A stretch of 28,248 nt of DNA from Thermodesulfobacteriota bacterium (lineage in GTDB: Bacteria > Desulfobacterota_D > UBA1144 > Nemesobacterales > UBA2774): positions 1 through 28,248 of the forward strand of contig DAOKYU010000016.1 in assembly GCA_035325995.1 (NCBI GenBank), given 5' to 3'. Position numbers and translations under genes: made by a program. The notes under the pieces are model-generated. The model ran no database searches, was not told the origin of the DNA, and saw only the letters and a program-made list of their open reading frames with translations. Below, piece by piece: positions 7,327 through 14,865 of the stretch (the first letter of the stretch is position 1; every line of letters begins with the position of its first letter).

Positions 7327-8066
7327 TCAAACAGCCGCCGCACGCTTCCTGCGCGCGTATAGCAGCCCCGCGATTCCGAGCGCTCCGGCCATGGCCATCA
7401 CGCCCCATTCGCCGAGGGTGGGAATGGGACTGGCCGGCGCTATGCAGGACACATCGTCGATTGCGAAATTGAACTGGCTGCCGCTATTCACCTGCGCCGC
7501 CCTGAACGTAACGGACTGCCCGGCGAACTGGGAGAGGTCGAAATCGACCGGAGTGTAGCCCAGAGTCAGCGGGTCTCCGGGCAGTGTTTGAAATACATTC
7601 AGGAGCAGGCCGGACGAAACCGTGAACGGGTCGGCATCGGTGCTTATTATATCGATCCTCGCCTGCTGGTTTGGGCCCATGTCAAAGAACAATCCCGGCC
7701 CTATGACGAAGCCCGCCGCAGAAGTATGGCAGAAGTATGATAGTACACGATCACGGAGCACGCAACTTCGGCCCCGTCCGGAATGGTGATGTCCTGAAGG
7801 AGCACCTGCGAACTGTGGAAACCCTGAAACGTCGCAGCCGCAAAATTGCCCACCGGCGGAGGGGGTAGAGAGAAAAAATCCCCCCCGGTGTATACGGACC
7901 AGTCGCCGGCGCTGTCCGGCAACCGTAAAACCGTCCAGCCCTCAAAATCCCCCGTCTCGAAACTGCCGTTCGTGACGAACTCCGTCTGGGCCGAGGCGAA
8001 AATAGGGACAATGACCATGGCCGATAAAAAGGTTAGAACACACGCTGCCATTCCGATACAAGTCAT
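7327..8066 (-). pseudogene. IPTL-CTERM secreted protein, frameshifted by 11-bp duplication
   Basis: Two overlapping frames together form one exported protein. The N-terminal frame has a signal peptide ending ASAQ and a TEFVTNGSFETGDFEGWTV start typical of jellyroll, carbohydrate-binding-like surface domains. The C-terminal frame continues with FFDMGPNQQARIDI, a FAGQSVTFRAAQV strand and an IPTLGEWG sorting tail with RRKR. The break is an exact tandem duplication of GCAGAAGTATG (7718-7728 and 7729-7739). Removing one copy fuses the frames as YYHTSAAGFVIGPG and would give about 242 residues from the ATG at 8064-8066 (AGGAGG nine bases upstream). It may be a recent mutation, a reversible switch or an assembly error. 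The function of the intact protein is unknown. Confidence 0.85.
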
Positions 8067-8098
8067 ATACCACATCCTCCTCAAGGTTCAGTAAGCTG

Positions 8099-8107
8099 AT
8101 TATATCA
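8099..8107 (-). promoter_or_regulatory. Extended -10 promoter for the frameshifted IPTL-CTERM gene
   Basis: On the minus strand TGATATAAT is a perfect extended -10 element (TG-n-TATAAT). The -35 region (TTTATT) is weak, as is common with extended -10 promoters. Predicted transcription starts about 25 bases before the ATG. Confidence 0.65.
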
Positions 8108-8144
8108 GTCGCAAATTAACAAATAAATACGATTTCTCAAATAA

Positions 8145-8222
8145 TAAAAAATCGTTGTCCGGGCCGTCACACGCGGGCCGGGCAAAGCCGGAAAAAAAAC
8201 AAGGCCGTGTGGAGGCCCGGAC
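8145..8222 (-). terminator. Strong hairpin with T-run, minus strand
   Basis: GTCCGGGCC at 8157-8165 pairs with GGCCCGGAC at 8214-8222, with inner CACAC/GTGTG and GGCC/GGCC stems. Read on the minus strand it is followed, after four bases, by a TTTTTTATTATT run. It lies upstream of the promoter at 8099-8107 and no minus-strand gene precedes it, so it may insulate that promoter or end a small RNA. Confidence 0.55.
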
Positions 8223-8341
8223 GGCCCCCGGCATGAGGGGAGAGACTGTGGATATTGGACACAATATCGTGAAATTACAGATCGTTAGACAGGCCATTCC
8301 GAATAATTAAAGCTATTGATTAAAATAGTTGAGACAAAATC

Positions 8342-8370
8342 TTAACATTTGCGATTGAATGCATTATAAT
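8342..8370 (+). promoter_or_regulatory. Strong sigma-70-type promoter
   Basis: TTAACA at 8342-8347, a 17-bp spacer and a perfect TATAAT at 8365-8370. Predicted start is near 8377, giving a leader of about 22 bases that carries the AAAGGAGGA ribosome site of the gene at 8399. Confidence 0.85.
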
Positions 8371-8398
8371 TAGGCAGGAATTCTTAAAGGAGGAGTCC

Positions 8399-8965
8399 AT
8401 GACGCGCCTAATCCTTCCGGCTGCCGCACTAATCGCGGCATTCCTGGTTATAGTGCCGCCCTCGTTCGGACAAAACCCCGAAGGAGTAGGCGTTGTCGTG
8501 GATATCGACTGGCCGTCCCAGCCGGGCCACAGGCGCTTTAACGTCGCCGACGGCGACATCGTGACGGGACGGTTCGGTTATTACAAGCCGCCGAAGTATC
8601 TTAACCTCCCCATCGTGACGGACACGAACAACGTCATCATGATAACGAAGCCGATCAATCACGCGCGCGCGTATATAATGTTCGACGCGATAGACACGGA
8701 CCCCGAGTTCATGAAGGAGAGGCTCGGGAACATGGAGGGCGAGATTAGGGACGTCGGCACGGACGAATGGGCGCTCCGGCTCGGCGACCAGGTCCACATT
8801 CAGACCGAGGACTTCCACGGCATGACGAAGGTGAACCTTACCGTAATCCGCTGCGGCGAGAGGCTCCCCATAGCGCAGTACTCCTTCATCAACCACCTGA
8901 CGTTCCCGAGGCCGCCGGACGACCCGGCCGCTCCATACATTCCCTACATTTCGCAGATGGAGTAA
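8399..8965 (+). CDS. Hypothetical exported protein
   Basis: A 188-residue protein with a clear signal peptide (MTRLILPAAALIAAFLVIV, likely cut after SFG). The mature part is probably periplasmic, with beta-strand-like stretches (GVGVVVDIDWPS, NVIMITKPINHARAYIMFDAID, VHIQTEDFHGMTKVNLTVIRCG) and a Pro-rich C-terminus. I do not recognise the family. The start is supported by an ideal AAGGAGGA site and a consensus promoter. A 6-bp GC hairpin (GGCGGG/CCCGCC) directly follows the stop but lacks a T-run. A family 1 repeat begins 24 bases beyond the stop. Confidence 0.85.
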   Translation: MTRLILPAAALIAAFLVIVPPSFGQNPEGVGVVVDIDWPSQPGHRRFNVADGDIVTGRFGYYKPPKYLNLPIVTDTNNVIMITKPINHARAYIMFDAIDTDPEFMKERLGNMEGEIRDVGTDEWALRLGDQVHIQTEDFHGMTKVNLTVIRCGERLPIAQYSFINHLTFPRPPDDPAAPYIPYISQME

Positions 8966-8988
8966 GGCGGGCCACCCCCGCCGGAAAT

Positions 8989-9081
8989 CCGAAGTAGCAA
9001 CGTATTGCTGTTACTACCCATCGCGCTCAAGATGCCCGTAGCGCTCGAATCCGCTATGTCGAAAACGACACTTACGTGTCC
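8989..9081 (+). repeat. Dispersed repeat family 1, eroded copy overlapping a gene end
   Basis: It starts CGAAGTAGCAACGTATTGCTGTTACTACCC and ends TCGAAAACGACACTTACGTGTCC, matching the copy at 5649-5741, with the central hairpin degraded. The terminal palindrome supplies the stop codon and the last residues of the minus-strand membrane protein. Confidence 0.7.
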
Positions 9082-9575
9082 GCACGTTTGGAAGACAGCA
9101 CGCCGGCCATGTATGCGGCCGAAACGGCTACGCCCGCGCCTATCACCGACTCGAAAAATCTGAGCGCCGCGTTTTCTATCGGGGCCTGGTTGCCCGTCGT
9201 GACGGACACCATCATGACGACCGATATGGTTACACCTGTGAGCTTGATATGGTCGGGCAGCCTGAGCAGGTAACATATGAGCGCGCCCGCGCCAAGGCAC
9301 GCAGCGAACCCGGGCAGGGAGAAAGCGAAGAAATGGAGATACGCACCGCTCACGGCCGCGCCGATAAGAGATCCGATTGACCTGAGCTTTGCCGAGCGCA
9401 GGACATTGGTGCGGATGTCGTCGTAGACAATCACGCCTGAAATGACCGACCAGAAGCCGCCGACCGCTGAAGAAGAGTCATGGAACAGGGCCGTAAAACT
9501 AGATCCCAGAAAATATCCGGCGACCGCTATCGCAGCGTAAATCAGCACCGAGCGCAACGAGGAAGATATGTCCAT
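9072..9575 (-). CDS. FUSC-like / aromatic acid exporter-type membrane protein
   Basis: A 167-residue integral membrane protein with about six hydrophobic segments at roughly 10-30, 36-52, 67-85, 87-104, 112-127 and 138-158. The DDIRTNVLRSAKLRSIGSLIGAAVSGAYL segment followed by tightly packed helices resembles the membrane domain of FUSC or aromatic acid exporter proteins. These often have a cytoplasmic second half that is absent here. The substrate is unknown. The C-terminal SSKRADT is encoded by the end of a dispersed repeat, so the original C-terminus may have been replaced. The ribosome site before ATG 9573-9575 is weak. Confidence 0.7.
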   Translation of the reverse strand: MDISSSLRSVLIYAAIAVAGYFLGSSFTALFHDSSSAVGGFWSVISGVIVYDDIRTNVLRSAKLRSIGSLIGAAVSGAYLHFFAFSLPGFAACLGAGALICYLLRLPDHIKLTGVTISVVMMVSVTTGNQAPIENAALRFFESVIGAGVAVSAAYMAGVLSSKRADT

Positions 9576-9918
9576 TTTTGTCGATCCGGCACGCGCCGGG
9601 GCCCGAACCGTGGCTTGAATCTACAGATTGAGTTACACGATACATTTGTAACCGGAAAGAGTAAAGGGGGTGGCCACTTACAAATAGACGACCGGCCCGT
9701 GGTTTTTACTACTTTCATTAGAATGTTTTGGTCAGTGTTGCCATAGAACAGCGGCAGACAGGCTTTCGTGTAGTCGGCCGGGGCTCATACAGTACAGCGC
9801 CAGCGCAGAAGAAATCAAAACATCAGGATCTCATTTTTAATTTTCCTTGATAACCACACGTTGCCCCAAAGTATTAAATATATTAATATGAAGAAAACCT
9901 TCAGGGTCCGTCTGTCAC
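9576..9918. other. Gene-free stretch before the restriction-modification gene
   Basis: No credible gene. It contains repeat scraps: GACCGGCCCGTGGTTTTTACTACTTTCATT-like sequence near 9690-9720 (also near 5740 and 13597), GTAGTCGGCC at 9770-9779 (also near 13725), and half of a REP palindrome (TCAGGATCTC near 9824). Just upstream of the gene it becomes A+T-rich. TTGATA at 9847-9852 and TATTAA at 9872-9877 are a weak promoter guess with a long 19-bp spacer. Confidence 0.5.
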
Positions 9919-12900
9919 GTGCTCGAAAAATACATATCCGAAATATTCGCTACCTCCAGCAATGAAGACGCGAGAGAAGAAAGCTTCTACCACGCTCTCA
10001 AGAATCTCCTCGAAGAATACGCCGCCGGCATAAACAAGAAGAATGTCCAGGTGACGACCCTGCCCAAAAGAACAGAGGCCGGGAACCCCGATTTCAGGGT
10101 GTGGGACGGGAAACAACAAATAGTCGGCTACATTGAAGCCAAATTTCCCGAGACCGACCTCAACCGCATAGAGGACAGCGAACAGTTAAGGCGGTATCTG
10201 GAGACTTTCCCTAACCTTATACTCACAGATTTCTTTGAATTCAGGCTGTACAGGAACGGGCAATTAATAGACAAGGTACGGATTGGAAGACCCTATACCC
10301 TGAGCAAACTGAAGGCCGCCCCGCCCTTGGAAAACGAAGCGGGGTTTTACAGCCTCCTCGAAAAATTCTTCTCCTTTTCCCTGCCTAAAATCCTCTCTGC
10401 AAAAAGCCTCGCCATCGAGCTTGCGAAAAGGACGCGGTTTCTAAAGGACGAGGTCATAACCCAGGAGCTTAAAGAAGAAGAGGACGGACAGGGAAAGAAA
10501 TTCATCACAGGATTCTACGAGGCTTTCAGGAAATACCTGATTGCGGGGCTTACTAAAGAGGATTTTGCCGACCTCTATTCACAAACCATTACATACGGGC
10601 TCTTCGCCGCAAGGACGAGGTCCGAAAACGGCTTCAACAGAAAACTCGCCTATAACAATATCCCTCACACAATCGGGATATTAAGAGAGGTGTTCAGCTT
10701 CATTTCCCTCGGCGAAGTACCGCAGCAGATGGAATGGATAATCGACGATATTTCCGAAGTTCTTGCGGAAACGAACGTCAAGAAGATACTCCACGATTAT
10801 TTCAGGGAAGGCAGGGGAAAAGACCCGATTATTCATTTCTACGAAACATTCCTGTCAGAGTACGATCCCGCGACCAGAGAGAGGCGGGGCGTATACTACA
10901 CCCCCGAGCCTGTCGTCTCTTATATTGTCCGCTCGCTGGACATAATTCTCAAGGAAAAATTCGGCGAGCCGGACGGGTTCGCCGGCAGCTCCGTAACCGT
11001 GCTCGACCCCGCCGCGGGGACGCTCACCTTCCCGGCCGAGGCGGCAAAGCTCGCTGTGGGGGAGTTCGTCTCGAAATACGGCGAAGGCGGGAAAGAAAAT
11101 TTCATAAGGGAATATATTCTCAGGAACTTTTTTGCCTTTGAGCTCATGATGGCCCCGTATGCGATCGGACATCTGAAAATCTCGTTCCTGCTGGAGGAGC
11201 TCGGCTACAAGCTCAAAGAGGACGACAGGTTCAAGCTCTATCTGACAAACACGCTCGAAATGGAAGACCTCGAACAGACGGACCTTCCCGGAATGGCCTC
11301 ACTCTCCGAAGAGTCGCACCTGGCGGGGAAGGTGAAGAAAGAGCAGCCCATATTAGTCATTATGGGAAATCCGCCGTATTATGGCCACTCCTATAACGCA
11401 AGCGATAAATATATAACGCTCACATCTAAAAACGGAAAGGAGAGAAGAAAGAAAGTTAAAACGTGGATAGGCGAGTTGATAGAAGATTACAAAGTAATCG
11501 ACGGAAAGCCCTTAGGGGAGAAAAACCCAAAGTGGCTCCAGGATGACTACGTCAAATTTATTCGATTCGCACAGTGGAAGATTGATCTAGAGGGAGAAGG
11601 TGTTCTGGGTTTCATCACAAATCATGGATATCTCGATAACCCTACTTTTAGGGGTATGCGCCAATCGCTCATGAAGAGTTTTGATGAGATATATATTCTT
11701 GACTTGCACGGCAACATCAAGAAGAAGGAAAAAAGCCCGGATGGATCGAAAGATGAGAATGTTTTTGAAATAATGCAGGGAGTGTCTATAGGGATATTTA
11801 TTAAAAATAAGCGAGCGTGTGAGAAGAAGTTTTTTTATGCCGAGATATGGGGGGCGCAAAAAGCTAAACACGATTGGCTGCGGGATAACAACCTGACAAC
11901 AACTAGGTGGAAGGAACTTCATCCAAAACCTGAGCCTTACTTATTCGTTCCAAGAAATGAAGAGCTACTCGGAAGTTATGAGAAGTGGCGTAAAATCACA
12001 GAGATTTTTCCAGTCAACAGCGTTGGAATTGTAACCGCAAGAGATTCACTTACAATCAAATGGTCCCACGAAGAGGTCTGGCAGACAGTACTTAATTTCT
12101 CAAAACTCGACTCTGAAATTGCACGTCAGGCCTATTATCTGGGTAAAGACACAAGAGACTGGAAAGTAGAGCTCGCCCAAAAGGACTTATTAAAAAGTGG
12201 ATTGAATAAAGAACTGATAGTACCGATTTTATACAGGCCATTCGACATAAGATACACATACTACACGGGCAACTCCCGTGGTTTTCATTGCATGCCGAGA
12301 GCAGAAGTTATGCGGCATATGATCAAAAAAAATGTTGCATTAATAACCGCCAGAAGCAACAAGTCAAATATATTAAATCATTTTATTTGCGGTAATACAA
12401 TTTCGGAAGCAAAGAGTGGAGAATCAACAATTCAGTCATATCTCTTCCCCCTCTATCTCTACCCTGATACTGAAAAAAGAGACCTGTTCAGCCAAAAAGG
12501 CGGGGAAAGGAAGCCCAATATAGACCCCGATTTTTATAAAACCCTGAATGAAGCTTATGGAAAGGAATTAACTCCGGAGGAAATATTTTATTACATCTAC
12601 GCCGTCCTCTACTCGAATACATACCGCACCAGGTATGCCGAATTCCTTAAAATTGACTTCCCGAGGGTTCCGTTTACGAAAGACCATGCGCTATTCGGGA
12701 AGCTCGCGGGGCTCGGGGAAGAGCTTGTAAACCTGCATCTTTTGAAATCACCCGGGCTCGATTCGCCGATAGCCAGATTCCCCATCGCCGGGGACAACAA
12801 GGTCGACAAGCCCTCTCACAACGACGGGCGCGTTTACATCAACAAAACGCAGTACTTCGACGGGGTAGAGAAAGACGTCTGGCAATACCAGGTCGGCGGG

Positions 12901-13071
12901 TACCAGGTTTGCAGTAAATGGCTCAAGGACAGAAAAGGAAGGACTTTGACTCTGGACGACATCAAGCACTACTGTAAAGTCGTCACCGCTTTGAGTAAAA
13001 CGATAGAAATCCAGACAGAAATCGACAGGCTCTACGACGGCGTCGAAAAAAGCCTGATCGAGCTCGGATAA
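9919..13071 (+). CDS. Single-chain restriction-modification enzyme (type IIG / type ISP-like)
   Basis: A 1050-residue fused endonuclease, N6-adenine methyltransferase and DNA-recognition protein. Domains in order: an N-terminal PD-(D/E)xK nuclease with Asp58 in NPDF and Glu73-x-Lys75 in YIEAK; a helical linker; a gamma-type methyltransferase with YYTPEPVVSYIV, motif I DPAAGT at 363-368 and catalytic NPPY at 484-487; then a long recognition and C-terminal region with the type ISP-like PFDIRYTYYT at 774-783. No helicase motifs are present, unlike LlaBIII-type ISP enzymes. It should methylate one strand of an asymmetric site and cut unmodified DNA. The start is GTG 9919 with a weak ribosome site. 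Composition is mosaic: 46 of 60 bases G+C at 10981-11040, 17 of 60 at 12361-12420, 37 of 60 at 12661-12720. Confidence 0.92.
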   Translation: MLEKYISEIFATSSNEDAREESFYHALKNLLEEYAAGINKKNVQVTTLPKRTEAGNPDFRVWDGKQQIVGYIEAKFPETDLNRIEDSEQLRRYLETFPNLILTDFFEFRLYRNGQLIDKVRIGRPYTLSKLKAAPPLENEAGFYSLLEKFFSFSLPKILSAKSLAIELAKRTRFLKDEVITQELKEEEDGQGKKFITGFYEAFRKYLIAGLTKEDFADLYSQTITYGLFAARTRSENGFNRKLAYNNIPHTIGILREVFSFISLGEVPQQMEWIIDDISEVLAETNVKKILHDYFREGRGKDPIIHFYETFLSEYDPATRERRGVYYTPEPVVSYIVRSLDIILKEKFGEPDGFAGSSVTVLDPAAGTLTFPAEAAKLAVGEFVSKYGEGGKENFIREYILRNFFAFELMMAPYAIGHLKISFLLEELGYKLKEDDRFKLYLTNTLEMEDLEQTDLPGMASLSEESHLAGKVKKEQPILVIMGNPPYYGHSYNASDKYITLTSKNGKERRKKVKTWIGELIEDYKVIDGKPLGEKNPKWLQDDYVKFIRFAQWKIDLEGEGVLGFITNHGYLDNPTFRGMRQSLMKSFDEIYILDLHGNIKKKEKSPDGSKDENVFEIMQGVSIGIFIKNKRACEKKFFYAEIWGAQKAKHDWLRDNNLTTTRWKELHPKPEPYLFVPRNEELLGSYEKWRKITEIFPVNSVGIVTARDSLTIKWSHEEVWQTVLNFSKLDSEIARQAYYLGKDTRDWKVELAQKDLLKSGLNKELIVPILYRPFDIRYTYYTGNSRGFHCMPRAEVMRHMIKKNVALITARSNKSNILNHFICGNTISEAKSGESTIQSYLFPLYLYPDTEKRDLFSQKGGERKPNIDPDFYKTLNEAYGKELTPEEIFYYIYAVLYSNTYRTRYAEFLKIDFPRVPFTKDHALFGKLAGLGEELVNLHLLKSPGLDSPIARFPIAGDNKVDKPSHNDGRVYINKTQYFDGVEKDVWQYQVGGYQVCSKWLKDRKGRTLTLDDIKHYCKVVTALSKTIEIQTEIDRLYDGVEKSLIELG

Positions 13072-13079
13072 TGGGAAGT

Positions 13080-13217
13080 GGGGCTGCGCCTGGTAGCCCC
13101 GCGGAGCATATGCAGGGGACTCCAATGTCCCCCTGACGGAACCTGTTGAGAGCCAGGCACTCTCTCAGCTTATGCCGGGAGATTTTCCCATATGCCCTTA
13201 GTTAAAATAATACACGA
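13080..13217 (+). ncRNA. Folded element, copy A (unknown RNA or DNA element)
   Basis: It starts nine bases after the restriction gene. Stems seen: GGGGCT/AGCCCC (13080-13100); an enclosing stem GCATATG/CATATGC (13106-13112 with 13189-13195); inside it AGGGGAC/GTCCCC; the unpaired motif GACGGAACC; then GTTGAGAG/CTCTCAGC around a CAGGCA loop; GAGATTTT before closure; and an A+T-rich tail ending ATACACGA. The strand is a guess from the order of elements. Copy B at 13423 keeps the pairing with changed bases. Confidence 0.55.
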
Positions 13218-13422
13218 AAGAATAACGTATGGGTGGAGTTGCTGCGTACGGCCGCGACATCGGACGCGAGCAAGCAAGCATTCGGTCCCCCGGGCCGACT
13301 GCACGGAAGCCTATCCAATACCGCTCGAAAGCACCTCACTACAAAACAGACCCATCATATAATCCCCTCTCCCTTGAGGGGAGAGGGACAGGGGTGAGGG
13401 TGAACAATTCCAGAAATATAAT
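13218..13422. other. Spacer between twin elements
   Basis: No gene. It carries a CCCCTCTCCC/GGGGAGAGG palindrome at about 13363-13388, followed by a GGGGTGAGGGTGA tail, a common intergenic repeat type. Confidence 0.5.
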
Positions 13423-13556
13423 GGGGGCTCCCTGACAGCCCCCTGAACATGCGCAGGGGACTCCGCACTCCCCTGACGGAACCTTTGGGATTCAGGCAAT
13501 CCCTCAGCCAAAGGCACGGAGATTTTGCCGCATGCTCTTAATTAAATATTACACGA
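13423..13556 (+). ncRNA. Folded element, copy B
   Basis: Same orientation and order as copy A: GGGGGCT/AGCCCCC, enclosing CATGCG/CGCATG, AGGGGA/TCCCCT, the identical GACGGAACC, GGGAT/ATCCC around the same CAGGCA loop, GAGATTTT, closing stem, then an A+T-rich ATTACACGA tail. Stem bases differ from copy A while pairing holds, and loop motifs stay fixed, as expected of a selected structure. Confidence 0.55.
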
Positions 13557-14112
13557 TTCATTGTATCCCGATAGAGGAAAGAGAGGCGCTTCCTAAAAAC
13601 AGGACCGTCCCATGGGTTTATATTGCTTTCATTATAAAAGCGAGATTCTGAATCAAGTTTCCGACTTCGCTTCGGACTCCGCATGTTTTTGTGTCGCTAG
13701 GAGCAGTACTGGATGAGCTTTGGCGTAGTCGGCCCAAGGCTCTTAATTCCTCGCTCGTTCGGAATCACCTTCCCAAAGGGGTCGGAAAGAGGGAATCGAT
13801 GCGGTATTCGTTCGCGACCTCGCGCCAATTGGAATCGGGCCACCTTATGCTGGGCGATTCGTTGATTATCCGCTCCTCCCATTTCGGTTTTCCGACCTGC
13901 CTTTCCGGCTTCCTGCACGCACGGCGCGCATGGTCACTGACGAATTTCGTAGGTTCATAAACATGCTCGTTAAACATATGCCACACTCCGAACTCCCTCC
14001 CCTCCCCAAAAGAGGACCGGCCCGTGATCGCACGATACGGAACCGGCCCTCTTACAACGCGTGTCGTCACGTCCGGGCTGTCGGGCCCGGGTTGTTGTCG
14101 TCATTGTCGGTG
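13557..14112. repeat. Gene-free stretch with repeat family 2
   Basis: Bases 13642-13654 (GAGATTCTGAATC) and 13706-13765 (CTGGATGAGCTTTGG...CCTCGCTCGTTCGGAATC) recur at 18622-18634 and 18660-18720; scraps occur near 6038-6061 and 9770. Open frames here, including a 101-codon minus-strand one at 13765-14070, lack a ribosome site and recognisable content. Confidence 0.6.
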
Positions 14113-14607
14113 CTAGAACGCCCTGTAGCGGCCGGGCTGCTCGAGCACGTTCTCGTCGGGCAGGTGCTCTGACGTATAAACGACTTCCTTCACGTCCTGC
14201 GGAACCCCCATTTCCTGGAAGCTCACGAGCCTGCCGTTCTGGAGCTCGGCGTTAATGATGTACCCCGTGGTCAGGGCCTTTTCCTGCCGGTCGTTCACCC
14301 TGATCTCGTGGGTCATGCCGGTGTCGGTCTCGACGAGCTTGATCATGTCGTCGCCGACGAGCGTCACGACGCCGACTATGCCAGCCGAGGAGCCTTCGAT
14401 ATTCCTCGGAGTGTACTGCATCTGCCTCTGCTGCTGCATGCTGCCGGGGCTCGCGGGCGCCGTGTAGCTGCCCTGAGACTGCGGCGCCCTCTGCATTTCG
14501 GCGTCGAAATCGGCCTGTCCACCCTCTGCGAATGCGCTTCCGGTCGCCGCCAGACCGAGGGCCGAGACAAGGGCCAATGCTAAAGTTGTGTTGATTAACC
14601 TCTTCAT
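14113..14607 (-). CDS. Hypothetical exported protein
   Basis: A 164-residue protein with a textbook signal peptide (MKRLINTTLALALVSALGL, cut after GSAFA). A low-complexity Gln/Met/Pro-rich linker follows (MQRAPQSQGSY, SPGSMQQQRQMQY). The C-terminal part is a compact beta-rich domain (AGIVGVVTLVGDDMIKLVETDTG, HEIRVNDRQEKALTTGYIINAEL, RLVSFQEMG) that looks like a small OB- or SH3-like barrel, by eye only. Probably periplasmic; role unknown. The ATG at 14605-14607 is chosen over the in-frame GTG three codons upstream because GAGGTGA lies six bases before the ATG. Confidence 0.82.
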   Translation of the reverse strand: MKRLINTTLALALVSALGLAATGSAFAEGGQADFDAEMQRAPQSQGSYTAPASPGSMQQQRQMQYTPRNIEGSSAGIVGVVTLVGDDMIKLVETDTGMTHEIRVNDRQEKALTTGYIINAELQNGRLVSFQEMGVPQDVKEVVYTSEHLPDENVLEQPGRYRAF

Positions 14608-14828
14608 GATTATCACCTCGTCATGATATTTACTACTTGCCAGTATATTTGTGCAACGGGCGTGCCAGCGCGGGGCTCGCGGGAAATATCATGCGATCAG
14701 CGCGGTTTAGGGATAACGATGGGTTTTCAGCGGGGCCGGACTGTACGTATAAGAACTGGACAAGCTGTTTAAAGAACTACAGCGGCGCACTGCGTGGAGA
14801 ATGATTTATTAATTTTCCGATAATTTTC

Positions 14829-14859
14829 TTGACATAATTCCCCAGTCCGTTACTATATT
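14829..14859 (+). promoter_or_regulatory. Promoter candidate driving the folded intergenic region
   Basis: A perfect TTGACA at 14829-14834 is followed by TATATT at 14854-14859 (19-bp spacer) or TACTAT at 14851-14856 (16-bp spacer). Transcription would start near 14866 and read rightward into the hairpin-rich region, where there is no plausible protein gene. Confidence 0.55.
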
Positions 14860-14865
14860 GATAAC

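Noticed and set aside
13765..14070. 101-codon minus-strand open frame
   Set aside because: It overlaps family 2 repeat sequence, has no ribosome site and no recognisable domain; probably chance.
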